Positions 13,601-23,600 of a stretch of DNA of 64,000 nt are shown here, piece after piece (the first letter of the stretch is position 1; each line of letters begins with the position of its first letter). The stretch comes from Trochalopteron elliotii (taxonomy: Eukaryota; Chordata; Aves; Passeriformes; Leiothrichidae). The notes beneath the pieces were generated by a model, which saw nothing but the letters and a program-made list of their open reading frames with translations, made no database searches and had not been told where the DNA came from. A program made the translations under genes and the position numbers. The stretch is taken from NCBI GenBank assembly GCA_024734555.1, contig JANPWX010000467.1:465093-529092 (forward strand), read 5' to 3'.

Positions 13601-14585
13601 TAAAGCTCAACCAGTGGGGAAACCCCAGTTAATAATAACAACAACAACGTCGTCTTACTTGGGCTACTTATTGCAGAAAATGAATGAACGCCACATTAAC
13701 AAAAGTACGTAAGTACTCCTAAACAATAGTCTTGGTTAGGTTAGTGTCCGTCCTCCCACTCCCAAGCAGATTTCTCTGAGTGAGGAAATACGGAAAGAAT
13801 CAAGCTTGTCTTAACCAAATCCTCACTTTCCAAAGTCTTATGGTTTTTCATTGTAGTAAAACCCACACACATTAAAGTCGCGCGTGCCCTTCTTTTTCCT
13901 TCCCTAACACCACCCTCAGGAAGAGATCCAAAGACATTTATCTCTCAAACTAGAACATCTGTCTCATCCCTCTCCGTGCAAGTCAGCAGCTTCTACTGAG
14001 AAGTGTTGAATTCCTTCAACCGCCCCGCCGCCTTATTTTTGTGTTTCACTACGGGAGACCTCCGCCACCACAAACCCTCTGGAAAACCCCCGTTCCCGTT
14101 AAGGGCGACCCCGGCGGGCACAGCCTTCCCCTGCAGACACTCAAGCACCGGGGCTGTCCCTCCTGCAGCCCAACAACAGCCCGGCTGTGGCGGGATCTTC
14201 CTCCTCCTCCTCCTCGGTGAGACCCGGCGCTGCTCCCGCGCCCGTGCAGGCCCGGCCCGCCCCAGGCCGCCATGCAGGGCCCAGCACGGAGAGCCCGACC
14301 CGCACCCCGACAAACCACGCGGAACCCCCGCTCTGGCCGGCACCTCACCCCTTCCCTCTTCCCATCGCCCCGGAGTTGACCCCGGCCGAGAGAAGCCGCC
14401 CACGCCGCTCCGACAAACCCCCGGCCACGCGCAGTGTGCGAGAGCAAAAAAAGGAGGGAGGAGAGGGGCGGCCGCGCTGCACTCACGCTCTCGTGGTCCC
14501 ACCGCACGTTGCTGCGCTTTTCATCCGGGGCCAGGTTCCTGTCCCGGCCCATGAGCTCATCGAGGAGCTGGGCGGCCGATATCAT
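1469..14585 (-). CDS. LUC7L3: LUC7L3, LUC7-like 3 pre-mRNA splicing factor (gene span, exons 1-9; 3' end outside window)
   Basis: Nine coding exons join in frame on the minus strand: 14487-14585, 7646-7712, 6575-6614, 6093-6237, 4318-4392, 4124-4228, 2865-3026, 2167-2450 and 1469-1629, every junction GT-AG. They encode 379 complete codons plus one base. The product starts MISAAQLLDELMGRDRNLAP, as in vertebrate LUC7L3. Residues 35-62 form a CCCH zinc finger (C35, C43, C58, H62). A charged helical segment follows, then a C2H2 finger (C192, C195, H211, H217), and from about residue 232 a highly charged RE/RS-rich tail. Family knowledge: LUC7 proteins bind U1 snRNP in the nucleus and stabilise 5' splice-site pairing, and the RS tail localises LUC7L3 to speckles. 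Human LUC7L3 has 432 residues, so roughly 53 residues are missing here; I found no matching exon in 1-1468. Identification is secure because sequence, exon phases and synteny with ANKRD40 and ABCC3 agree. Confidence 0.97.
2167..2450 (-). CDS. LUC7L3: LUC7L3 coding exon 8 (residues 232-325, RE/RS domain)
   Basis: This low-complexity exon opens E-K-L-R-K-R-T-E-E-P, runs through alternating R/E/K residues, then becomes RS dipeptides (R-S-R-S-R-S-R-H-S-S-R). RS domains are phosphorylated by SR kinases and mediate speckle targeting. The donor is AG followed by GTGCTACC, weaker than the other donors of this gene. The opposite strand has long serine/leucine-rich open frames here that are only shadows of this repeat-like coding sequence. 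Confidence 0.94.
2865..3026 (-). CDS. LUC7L3: LUC7L3 coding exon 7 (residues 178-231, C2H2 zinc finger)
   Basis: Contains the second LUC7 zinc finger: C192-E-V-C195 ... D-D-H211-L-M-G-K-Q-H217. Known LUC7 proteins use this finger near the U1 snRNA:5' splice-site duplex. The acceptor is TTTTCAG and the donor GTAAGT; 54 codons, phase 0. Confidence 0.96.
4124..4228 (-). CDS. LUC7L3: LUC7L3 coding exon 6 (residues 143-177)
   Basis: Encodes 35 codons starting I-E-E-L-G-S-E-G-K-V-E-E-A-Q and ending E-L-L-R-S-T-T-S. It continues the charged coiled-coil that separates the zinc fingers. Phase 0 at both ends, with acceptor TTTTTAG and donor GTAAGT. The intron to exon 5 is only 89 bp. Confidence 0.95.
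4318..4392 (-). CDS. LUC7L3: LUC7L3 coding exon 5 (residues 118-142)
   Basis: Reads G-A-G-P-T-G-K-N-E-E-K-I-Q-V-L-T-D-K-I-D, ending L-L-Q-Q; 25 codons in phase 0. It forms the start of the coiled-coil helix of the LUC7 core. The acceptor is TTTGCAG and the donor GTGAGG. Confidence 0.95.
4660..4665. repeat. Target-site duplication of LTR copy 1, left
   Basis: The hexamer GTCCTG here is repeated exactly at 5359-5364, immediately outside the TG and CA ends of the LTR. Confidence 0.85.
4666..5358 (-). mobile_element. Solo LTR of an ERVK-type (class II) endogenous retrovirus, copy 1, in LUC7L3 intron 4
   Basis: This 693-bp element is bounded by TG...CA on the plus strand (TGTAGGACC ... CCCCAACA). 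It is flanked by a perfect 6-bp target-site duplication GTCCTG at 4660-4665 and 5359-5364. A 6-bp duplication is typical of class II (ERVK or alpharetrovirus-like) integration. An AATAAA signal reads on the minus strand (4739-4734) near the element's 3' end, so the LTR points the same way as LUC7L3. The middle holds a GA-rich (CT-rich on its own strand) tract of about 130 bp. No gag, pol or env sequence is present. A second copy sits at 36,967. Confidence 0.88.
5359..5364. repeat. Target-site duplication of LTR copy 1, right
   Basis: GTCCTG, identical to 4660-4665. An intact duplication implies the solo LTR arose by recombination within one provirus and has not been rearranged since. Confidence 0.85.
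6093..6237 (-). CDS. LUC7L3: LUC7L3 coding exon 4 (residues 69-117)
   Basis: Encodes Q-Y-E-K-S-S-R-F-M-K-V-G-Y-E-R-D, then the basic helix with E-R-R-I-R-R-G-H-A-R-L-A-L and S-Q-N-Q-Q-S-S-G. This is the conserved helical segment between the two zinc fingers. The donor is GTGAGT. The downstream intron (4393-6092) contains a solo LTR. Confidence 0.96.
6340..6485. repeat. AT-rich low-complexity tract in LUC7L3 intron 3
   Basis: About 145 bp built almost only from A and T, with ataaataat-type and tatata-type motifs. It lies about 90 bp beyond the 3' splice site of exon 3. No coding potential. Confidence 0.8.
6575..6614 (-). CDS. LUC7L3: LUC7L3 coding exon 3 (residues 56-68, 40-nt microexon-sized)
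   Basis: This small 40-nt exon reads G-P-C-E-K-I-H-D-E-N-L-R-K. It supplies C58 and H62, which complete the CCCH finger. The acceptor is TTCTTAG and the donor GTAAGT. The two preceding exons and the next one fit in phase only if this exon is included. Confidence 0.95.
7646..7712 (-). CDS. LUC7L3: LUC7L3 coding exon 2 (residues 34-55, first zinc finger)
   Basis: Reads V-C-K-Y-Y-L-C-G-F-C-P-A-E-L-F and carries zinc-binding C35 and C43 of the CCCH finger. The acceptor CTGTCAG and donor GTAAGT are strong. One base (G) is carried into the next exon. It lies about 6.8 kb downstream of exon 1, across the longest intron of the gene. Confidence 0.96.
8160..8299 (+). mobile_element. CR1 LINE 3'-end fragment in LUC7L3 intron 1
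   Basis: Shows the hallmark of CR1 tails: 'ccctggatgtgttt', 'gggttggacacgatgatctt', 'ggtctcttccaacc' and a terminal 'tgtgattctgtgatt' octamer repeat. It is 5'-truncated, as most avian CR1 copies are. It matches the longer copy at 15.0-15.4 kb. Confidence 0.85.
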
Positions 14586-14860
14586 GGTGAGCCGCGGGCC
14601 GAATCCCCCTCGCCACAGAACAGCTCGGCCGCCTCGCCCCGACCGCCCGCGCCGCGCCTGACAGAGACAAAATGGCGGCGCTGCCTGGCCCTGCCCACAA
14701 TGCACCGCGCGCCCCGAGCCCGCCGTGCTCCGCTCCCTCACGGCGCCTCCGGGCCGGGCAGCCCGGGCAGCAACCGGGAGTCCCGGCAAATACCGCAACG
14801 GGGAACCACCACAGCCCCGTGTCGCTCCCCGTGACGGGCAGCGGGTGCCACACAGACGGT
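14030..14860. promoter_or_regulatory. LUC7L3: CpG island / promoter of LUC7L3
   Basis: A sharp rise in GC and CpG density against AT-rich surroundings, covering LUC7L3 exon 1 and its 5' flank. Several overlapping open frames on both strands here are products of the GC-rich composition, not extra genes. The transcription start cannot be fixed from sequence alone; it should lie above 14,585. Confidence 0.8.
14487..14585 (-). CDS. LUC7L3: LUC7L3 coding exon 1 (residues 1-33)
   Basis: Start codon at 14585-14583, reading M-I-S-A-A-Q-L-L and ending ...W-D-H-E-S, followed by the donor GTGAGT. It lies inside a CpG island, as expected for a housekeeping splicing factor. The start matches the known LUC7L3 N-terminus. 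Phase 0 exit. Confidence 0.97.
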
Positions 14861-15000
14861 GTCCTGCCTAGTGAGGTGTCGTGGCAAACCGTGTCCAGCC
14901 CAGCGAGGGGTCATGACAGATAATGTCCAGCTCCCTGTGGTGTCACTGCAAATGGTAACCTGTCACGACAGTGTCCGACCTACTGCGGTGTCAGAGCGCA
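14859..15000. repeat. Degenerate 32-bp tandem repeat next to the LUC7L3 CpG island
   Basis: Four diverged units begin at 14859, 14891, 14923 and 14971. Each opens with (g/a)tgtcc and carries a downstream 'g(t/g)gtc(a/g)' block. Units 1 and 2 are exactly 32 bp; unit 3 is longer because of an insertion. It looks like an old minisatellite. Confidence 0.6.
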
Positions 15001-15017
15001 GGGACACAGCCCAGACA

Positions 15018-15406
15018 CACCATGGAGAAAAGGAGACTCGGAGGTGACCTTATCACTCTCTACAACTTCCTGAAGGGTGGCTGTGCTCAGGTGGGGTTGG
15101 TCTCTTTCACCAGGGCAGCAACTGACCGAACGAGAGGACACAGCCTCAAGCTGCGCCAAGTGGAAATATAGGTTGGATATTAGGAAAAAAATCTTCACGG
15201 AAAGTGTAATAAAGTACTGGGATGATCTGCATGAGGAGGTGGTGGAGTCACCATCCCTGGATGTGTTTAAAAAAAGACCTGGATGTGGCACTTGCTACCA
15301 TAGTCTAGTTGAGGTGTTGTTGTTGAGGGCATGGGTTGGACTCGATGATCTTGGAGGTCTCTTCCAACCCAGTCATTCTGTGATTGTGTGATTCTGTGAT
15401 TGTGTG
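15018..15406 (+). mobile_element. CR1 LINE 3' fragment, about 390 bp
   Basis: Contains the CR1 block 'aaaaggagactcggaggtgacc', followed by sequence giving L-Y-N-F-L-K-G-G, then 'ttggatattaggaaaaaa', 'gtggagtcaccatccctgg', 'ggttggactcgatgatctt' and the terminal 'attctgtgatt' octamers. The reading frame is broken and the copy is 5'-truncated, so it is dead. Confidence 0.9.
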
Positions 15407-15579
15407 CTAGTGGCCTTGCTGGTCATGGCTGCAGTCTAAGGACATGGGCCTGGGCATAGTGGAAGCAGTGTCATGGTCCCCTCTGCACCCTGGCAGGAGA
15501 AAGTCACCCAAACCACTCCTGATGCACAGCTACTGAATCCCGGTCCTGAGCCTCCAGCTGTGCATGTTCCTTTAGGAAT

Positions 15580-15775
15580 CCAGGGAATTGTAGGATCATT
15601 ATGGTTGGAAAAGGCCTGTAACATCATCCAGTCTGACCATCACCACACTCACCAATAAACCATGTCCTCAAGTGCCATATCCACATGTTTTTTGAACACT
15701 TCCAGGGATAATGACTCCACCACTTCCCTGGAAAGCCTGTCCCCATGCTCGATAGGTTGAGGAAGAATAGAAGTC
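15580..15775 (-). mobile_element. CR1 LINE 3' fragment, minus strand
   Basis: Read on the minus strand it has the CR1 3' signature: 'gtggtggagtcattatccctgg', a 'gttttttgaac'-like block complement, and 'ccttttccaaccataatgatc' near the end. Opposite in orientation to the neighbouring copy at 15.0 kb. Confidence 0.85.
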
Positions 15776-16689
15776 CTGCATATGTAAAACAAATCTTACT
15801 CTTTGACCTTGGAACCAGCCCATTTTGTTTTCCTTTCCAGATGTGACTTTGTACTCGGTATATACTGAATTTCACATAGCAATTGCCAACTATTTCCCAA
15901 TTACTCAACATTGTTTTGAACATCCTAAGTACATACATTTATTAAAATTTTAATTATGTAATATTTTTTGAAAAGCTTGAAGCCAACGTTTATGCTGATC
16001 CTGTAAAACCCACTTTGATAGCAACTTTGAGGGCATCACTGAGGGCTTGCAAGCACCAGTTGTTACCTGAGGAGTTTCCTTTTGGAAATCTCTCTGTAAT
16101 CCAGCACTGTGAGGCACCATGAACTTCTTTCAAGGTTTGCAATATTGTAATGATTTAAGAAACCAATGGAACAGTTGGAACAGTATGATTGAAATCAACA
16201 TAACACAAGTTACGGTATAAATTTTCAGTCAGTATCCTGCAGTCTGGGTTTGGGGATGGGAGGGAAGGCAGGGTACTAATGCTGGGAACTGGGACAGAAC
16301 TGGGAACTGGGGCAGAACTGGGCTGTTTCAGTTTCTTTGTAATGCTCTGGTTGCATCAAGGAAGCAAACAGGTACACTGGGCCCGACTACTGCAGAATTC
16401 CTTGGCATGCTGCTGTGGCTGCACAGAGCAAGCTGGAATACAAAAGTCTGAGTGGAGTTTGACTTTTTATAGTGGTCAAGTTTTTACTGTCTGCTCTGTA
16501 ACTTGGTTTAGGACAAATCCACAATGACAAAAAACAGCTTTTCAAACCAAACCATGCAAATGGCAGGAATTACCTATCATCTGTCCAATTGCTTTGCAGA
16601 CAGATAGTGACCTTTATTTTACTTATGTTTTTTTTACGGATTAGTTGATTCTGCTGAGAACACACAAAGATGATGAGCATTTCCTATGC

Positions 16690-16842
16690 AGGATAAGAGG
16701 ATGCCCCATCCCTGCAAGTGTTCATGGCCAGGCTGGATGGGGCTTGGAGCAACCTGGTCTAGTAGAACGTGTCCCTGCCCATGGCAGGGGGTCAGAACTA
16801 GATGAGTATTGTGTTCCTTCCCAACCCAAATCATCATAATCT
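16690..16842 (+). mobile_element. CR1 LINE 3' fragment
   Basis: Carries 'atgccccatccctg', 'ggccaggctggatggggctt', 'caacctggtctagt' and 'gtccctgcccatggcagggg', then a 'ccttcccaacccaaatcat' tail. These are canonical motifs of the last 150 bp of chicken CR1. Confidence 0.9.
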
Positions 16843-17035
16843 TAAAAATCTCTTCAGCACCTCCTCATGCAGTTACCAGGCAAACCCAGTTTTTCTGAAT
16901 CCCTCTATTTAGCCTCTTTACCAGCAGGTTTTTGAGTAACGGTAGTTATCATAAAGTTCTTCCTTCCTTGAGTAAAACCACTGGATAAAATTAACCTTAA
17001 TTAAATTACCACAGACAGTCAGTTAGCTAGAAATA

Positions 17036-17194
17036 TGGCCCACCCCTGGATGGGGTCCAATGCCAGGCTGGACGGGGCCTCTGAATAACCCGGTCTAGAG
17101 AAAAGCGTCCCTGCCCATGGCAGGGGGGTGGAATGAGATGACCTTTAAGGTCCCTCCCAACACTTAACGCTCGACGATTCCATAATTCACTCTA
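17036..17194 (+). mobile_element. CR1 LINE 3' fragment immediately upstream of the ANKRD40 CpG island
   Basis: Contains 'ccaggctggacggggcct', 'gtccctgcccatggcagggg', 'gatgacctttaaggtccctc' and a degenerate 'gattccataattcactctatg' end. It sits about 80 bp from the start of the ANKRD40 CpG island, so it may lie within promoter-proximal sequence. Confidence 0.9.
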
Positions 17195-17279
17195 TGATAA
17201 ATCGAGAGCCCGCAAAAGCAATCAGCAGAGCAGGAGACGGCGCACACCATGGACTTCTACACCCGTTAAACAACATCTC

Positions 17280-17690
17280 CCCGCCACTGCACCGTCCGGG
17301 CCGTCCCCGGCAGCGGCCGCGCCCCGGAACCGGCTGGCGGGGCCGGGTTGTCACCGTCAATAGTGTCCCCCAGGCCGGAGCACGGCGGAGGCGCGGCGCG
17401 GCCGCGGGATGCGGGAGGCGATGCGGGAGGCGGGCGGAGGCTGCGGGGAGATGGCGGAGCGGGAGCGGCAGGAGCGGCTGCGGGAGGCGGCGGCGCTCGG
17501 CGACGCGGAGGAGGTGCGGCGGCTGGTGGAGCTGGGGGTCGGCCTCAACTCCCAGAACGAAGTCAACGGATGGTAAGGGCTCCCCCCCACCCCCGAACCC
17601 GGGGTCTCTCGGGGAGCTCGGCCCGGGCGGTCCCGTGCGGAGGCGGCCGCCGCTTCACTCCTCACGTGAAAGGCGAGGCGGGGTGAATTG
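17280..17690. promoter_or_regulatory. ANKRD40: CpG island / promoter of ANKRD40
   Basis: GC-rich, CpG-dense block spanning ANKRD40 exon 1 and the first 100 bp of intron 1. The abrupt composition change on both sides marks it as a promoter island. No TATA box is evident upstream of the start codon. Confidence 0.78.
17451..17572 (+). CDS. ANKRD40: ANKRD40 coding exon 1 (residues 1-40)
   Basis: Reads M-A-E-R-E-R-Q-E-R-L-R-E-A-A-A-L-G-D and ends N-E-V-N-G plus two bases, with donor GTAAGG. I chose this ATG because it has G at -3 and G at +4 and gives a length close to the human N-terminus. ATGs at 17409 and 17421 are in the same open frame and cannot be excluded. Confidence 0.9.
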
Positions 17691-20600
17691 AGGAGGAAGA
17701 AAAAGGTCGATCTGCCTCCGAGTACTCCGCTATGGAGCTGCCCCTGTTCCAGAGGGGATAACCGGGGTCACAAACACGCGTCCCCACTCCGCCTCCTGCC
17801 CTGTTTGCCCCTTCTCTAGGTCACTGTGGACTTACTTTGTAGCGTTGGTTTTGGGTTTTTTTTCCAGCCTGGGACGGCGTGGTCTGTCAGAACACAAACC
17901 TCGGGCTTTACGCGCTCTTGCCTAAGCAGAAATATTTATTATTAACTTAAGTTAGAAAATTACTTTCTCTTTCAAGCAGGGAGCTTATTCCAGCGATGTA
18001 TACAAACACTTGGGATTTGGCATCTCGTTCAGATCCACCTGAGGACACGAAAGCGAAGGCTGTTCTGTAACAGACACTTGTACAAGTAACCCTGTAGACA
18101 TAAACACACACATAATTTTATTTGAAGGAGGATTTTACAGGGAATGCTCAGGCATTTTCGGACACTGTTTTCTGCAGGTTCAATTCAGTGTGTATTTACT
18201 GTTTTGTGCTTGAAATTATAAACTCGTAAAAAAAGGGAGAACGACTTTTTACACATACAGATGGTTATAAGACAAGGGAGAACAGTTTTAAATTAAAAGA
18301 GAAGAGACTTAAATTAGACGTAAGGAAAAAATTCCTCCCTGTGAGTGTGGGGAGGCCCTGGCACAGGTTGCCCAGAGAAGTTGTGCTTCCTCCTTCCCTG
18401 GAAATGTTCAAGGCCAGGATGGACAGGGCTTGGAGCAGCCTGGGATAGTGGCAGGTGTCCCTGCCCCCGCAGGGTGTAGAATGAGATGAACTTTAATATC
18501 CCTTCAGCTCAAACCATTCTAGAATTCTATGACATTATAATTAAAAATAGGAAAAATAAAATTAGGAAAGGAGCAAGACTGTATTATAAAGATGAAAGTT
18601 TAATCAGCAGTTTTGAGAAGCATGGAACACATAACAACTTGAGCTTTAAATTGTGATTAAAATTAAAGCTTGTAAAAATTTAACTGATTCACAGGACACT
18701 GAATTATCTTAGCGAGATAAAAAGCAAGCTGTCATCAGAATGAGTTTGTATCTAAAGCTGGAATCAATTAAATAAGTCTTGTAATAAAATTAGTTATTTT
18801 AAAAAATAATAATCTGGCAATTTTTAACCCTGGCAATAAATGGATCTTCATTGTTGTTTAAGTTTGTACAATTAAAATTTTTGCAGTGAGCTTCTTAGTA
18901 TGTGTGATGCTTAGAGGTGCTTAGTACTTACATTTTGGTATGTATCTGGTCCAGGAATGCCAGGATGAATCCCAAAATCAGGCTGTGCTGTTGAGCCTTA
19001 CATATCTTCTCTAAAAACTAGACCAGCAAATTTTGTGCTCAATGCAAATACTACCCTGTCTGTCTGACTTTGCAGTCTCTTTCTGTAAAAAAAAATCCCA
19101 CCAAACCAAACCAAACCAAACCAAACCAAACCAAACCACCCAAATTGGAAAAAGCTTTTTGGAGCTGGACTTCCAACTGAAAGTTTTTCTCTTCTAAGTT
19201 TATTTATCTCTGCTTTATTTGATATAATTCTTAAAAAATAAATAAACAAACTTGGAGAAGGGTTGAGCATGCTCATCTTTCTGAAGAATTTCCTTCAGCT
19301 GGAGCTAGAGAATTAAAATAAAATATAAAAGCTAGAGAAATGTCAAGCACCACTAGAACATGGGATAGGAAAGACTGGTACAACTCTATAGCAAATTACA
19401 TATGTGAGTCTGTAAGTCCTTAATACACACACTAAATAAGATCTGAATACTAAGCACCTTTTAGGATTTTTTTAATGTGTTTCTCTAGTCAGCAAGTGCA
19501 AATAATAATTTGAAAATACAGAAAAGGGATTAGTTCTGTGCATCACTTACAAATTGCAGAACATTAATTGTCTGCAGATCTGAGTAATTACTGATGCAGC
19601 AAATGGCAACTGGGCAAAGAACGGTTCTTAGAAACTATGTTTACAATATTTTAAATGTAATTTACTTGCCAGAAAGTGCAAGTACTTTAAATTAATTAAA
19701 GAATATATATAGCTTTAATTAAAGAGTACATATAGCATCCTAGGGAGATACTGGTAATAGATCCCCATGTACACACACCCAAACACATGTATTCTAAGTA
19801 CAGCTGATTCTTTAAAATGTTAAAATATCATACACAAACCTTACTTTCATACTTATTTTTCCAGTAGCCTAAAGGCTGTAGCCTAAGAAATGATAAACTG
19901 AAAAGATCCTGAACTTAGAACTACTACTGCAGTAAAGAGCATTGGAGCAAAGAGAAAATGACATCAGCAGGTGCCACTGCACTCCCAGTCCAGGGTGAAT
20001 TTCCAAGGAAGTTTGCAGCTCAGACCTATTTTACATGTCCACAGGGTGTTCTTTGGATAGGCAGCAAGAATGAGTGGAAAGGGATCTGCCATAACTCGGG
20101 ATCTGACACAGAGTTCACGTTCTCCATGTGCAGGACCTGTTTGCACTGGGCCTGCAAGCGGAACCACGCGGCCGTTGTGGCTTATCTGCTGCACGCTGGG
20201 GCTGACAAGGACATCCTGACCAAGAAAGGGGAGAGACCAGCCCAGTTAACGTCCAAGAGAGAGATCAGGAAGATGTTGGGAGGTAACCTGTAGTGACTGT
20301 GCCATATGATCGTCAAAGATTAGTAAAAGGGTGTTCAAAGAATGTGTGGGCCAATCTTTGTTTCGCATGTGAAGATACTGTGTTTGGATTTTTAGTATTA
20401 GGACTTGCTTTCTAGAGTGTTTACATGGTAAGGAAACAAAGTTTAAGTAAAGGGGATTACCAATAAATTCCATACCCAGCTGGCCAAACTTTTTTGTAAA
20501 CGCTGGAAATTTAGAAAAACTGTATTTTGAGGCATGCTATGTGCCAGGTAGATGCAGTTTCCAGTTTTCAGAAGGACAGCAGGAGAGAAATCTCTCGAAT

Positions 20601-23600
20601 GTTTTGGAAGCTCTTGTATGAGCAACACCTAATTTTCCTTATGTTCTATGTTGGATAAATCAAAAATTAGCAGCCCAGATAAACGGCTCATTAAAGGACA
20701 TTGGCTGAGCATCTCTATTGTGTTTTGTAACTGCTGGAACAGAGCAGGTTTTGCTGCTGGAGGTGATAAGTAATTTGAAATGTGGTCGATTAACAACCTC
20801 TTGTGTCTCCTTTGTACTCCAGTGTCTGGTTTTGTTTTCATTGTTGTCTCTCCCAGCTGTTGAATGGGTAATGCTACAGCTCTCCCAGTACTGCATGTTC
20901 TCTTCCCTTTATCCTCTGCCTTAATATCAAACAACATACGACCCTTTGTTTTTCGTTGCCTGATACATTATGAAGATGACAGCATTATTCCACCAGAGAC
21001 CATGTTACAATTTGCTACTACAGATTCAAACAAGCCAAAACAGAAGTGCTGCAGTGTTTAGAAGGAGTTAGCACCCCCAGAATTATTAGAATCAGACTCA
21101 GCGTTTATGTTTGTATGGCAACACCTAAGAATTCTGTTTATTGTAGGAAAAAAAGACAGGATGCTTCCTGATGCATCTTCTAACCAGCGATGCTTTTAGC
21201 AGTGCATTCCCTCTGTGTAAAAAATAGGGGTTAAAAAAAAAAGAAAAAAAACCCAACCCCTAAGTCAGTCTTGGAGAATGTTGTTTCGGTTTTTTTGCAG
21301 TGGAAGATGAACTCACAGACTTAAAGCAAGATTCAGATCTGCCAATCATCCCCAATTACCTGGCTAACCCACCTTTCCCATATGTTTACAACACCTCAAG
21401 TAGCAGCATTCCAGATCCTGCCCTGAATGGGAATCTCTCACACTTGGAACCACAGGACACCAACTCTCCATCTGTACCTGACTCGGACACCTACAGACGA
21501 GCACGAGCACCCTCACAGCCCCAGGCACCTCCCAATGGGGATGTCCCAGCCCTGCCTCGAGGGTCTGCTGGGCCATCACACCCAAATCCTGTCCTCCAGA
21601 GAGCTCCTGCTTACCAGGCTTCGGTGTCTTGGGGCAGGAGCCCCTCACCAGCAGGATCCAACCCCTCCCTACCCCAGCAAGGGAACATCTCCTGCATGGG
21701 GCCTGTGCCAGCCTTTCAGCCCATTTTCTTCACAGGAGCTTTTCCACTCAACATGCAAGGTAACACCAAAAATCTCTTCTGGCTTTGTGTTGATCTTCTG
21801 TCACCTTGGGCAGTGCAGACTAATCACGTGTTTCCAGAGACTTTCAGATTACCATGCTTAGGCATTCAGGAAACATTTGAAGGGAATGAAGCATGCTGAT
21901 AGCCTGTTTTTGCTGGAACTGTTATTAAAATACTGATGTAAACATTTGCTGTCTCAATTGCTATAAAAGCATACAGACACCAGCGTAATCTAATTTTCTA
22001 GATAGCATAGTCCAATCTGCAAATACAGATCAGCAGCAAGCAGCCAGTGGGCTCAAGAAAACCTCACATGGCTCAGTCTGCACTGAGCTGTTCTAGGATC
22101 TGCCTGTTCTGCAGGGAAACTTTGCCTACCCTGGAATTCCAGTTACCATTCAGAATTTCATTCTTCAGGTAAAAGGCATTATGATACCATGGGGTAGCAA
22201 TGAGAAGTGAACTGAGAGCAAGAAATACCAATAAAAGTGATCTTGGATTGCTCAGGAAATTGATAACCAGTATAAGCTGCTGTGAAATCAGCTTAAATCA
22301 ATTAAAGAGTATTCATTCAATGGTTCAGACATGCAGACATATATTACATTAGATTTGCTATGATTTTTTCATGTAATTTGATGAAAATCAATCTCATTAA
22401 AACTGTGGTCATACAATTCCAGGTTTTGCTTTCTGAGGATTCACGTGTTCTTACCAGTGACACAAATGAGGTTAACAGAACATAGAAATACCTGGAAGTT
22501 GTTATAGACACATTGTTTCTAGTTCTTTATACTTCTGCCTATTAATGTGACTTTTTATTTCTAATAGAACTGGTGCTTAAAGTGAGAATACAAACCCCTA
22601 ATCTTAGAGAAAATGACTTCATTGAAATTGAACTGGACAGACAAGAACTGACCTACAAGGAGCTGCTCCGAGTGAGTTGCCATGAGCTGGGTGTGAACCC
22701 TGAGCACGTCCAGAAGATCAGAAAATTACCAAATACAATGCTAAGAAAGGTAAGAGCTCTACCTTTTGAAGTGCAGCAACTTATAGAAGAGATTTTTAGG
22801 TTATAAAGGAATAATTCGTTGGTCACCTGCATAGGCCCATGTTGGGGAAAAAAAAAAAGAAGAAAAATCTGCTCAACTTGCAACACTCAGGACTAGTTTG
22901 GGATTTCTTAAGTAAAAAGGTTCTCAAATTTTTTGATCACCTCCTTTCATAATCATTTGGTGCTGGACCCAGTTAATACTGGATTTTATGACTCCATAGT
23001 AAAATTCAGTACAACACAACACCACTGTGAACTGCCAACAGCATTTAAAAGGCCTGCAGAGTTCAGCCAAGCTCTGTGAGTTCAGCAAGGCCTGGCTGCA
23101 GTCCTTGCACAGAGGTGTTTTTCAGGGTTATTCTGAGTGCAGGACTCTGGATGTAACTGTCCTTCCTTCAGTGACATCTACCCTGCAGCCAAGAGAAGGA
23201 ACCTGCTGACTTGTTTCACCAACTAACCACTGACTTTTCTTTCACTCTCAAATCCTTGTAAAGCATTGTTGGCGTCATTCATGGGGCAAATCTGATTAGG
23301 AATAGATTAACAGACTTCACTCTGCTGCATCTTCACTGACTACACAGTGTCTTACTTTGTGTTAGTCAAGAAGTGGAGGAAAAAAAAAAGACAGAAGCAA
23401 TTCTGTCACCTTTCAACTTTGTTATTGTCGAAAGAACTTTTTATTTTCATCTCTAATCACTTCAGGCTCTCTGGTAGGACATCAGGACCCCTACTGTTCC
23501 TGCAGTGGTACAAACCTGACTCTGTAGTGCTGTTGGCAGCAGACCACTGCTACAGGGGCTGCCTTGCTGGGTAGCTCTCAAAGAAGCCAGCCACATGCAT

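Larger units (their letters stand above)
14586..17450. other. Divergent intergenic spacer between LUC7L3 and ANKRD40
   Basis: About 2.9 kb separates the two start codons. It holds part of two separate CpG islands, a degenerate 32-bp repeat and four CR1 tails. I see no further gene. The two promoters are therefore neighbours but not a compact bidirectional promoter. Confidence 0.75.

Noticed and set aside
14003..14923. Several overlapping open frames of 75-249 codons on both strands around the LUC7L3 promoter
   Set aside because: They follow from high GC and CpG content, overlap each other in many frames, and one is simply LUC7L3 exon 1 read into its intron.
15077..15391. 104-codon plus-strand frame
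   Set aside because: It is translated CR1 LINE tail, not a host gene; the element is truncated and non-functional.
14585..17451. Compact bidirectional promoter shared by LUC7L3 and ANKRD40
   Set aside because: Two distinct CpG islands are separated by about 2.4 kb of CR1-rich DNA, so they are separate promoters.
17194..17691. Open frames of 165, 112 and 102 codons over ANKRD40 exon 1
   Set aside because: GC-rich CpG-island shadows in frames other than the true ANKRD40 frame; compositions are Arg/Gly/Ala-rich with no domain.
19958..20293. 111-codon frame starting upstream of ANKRD40 exon 2 as an alternative first exon
   Set aside because: The extra N-terminal part is intron sequence read through the acceptor; a clean AG and phase match with exon 1 favour ordinary splicing.
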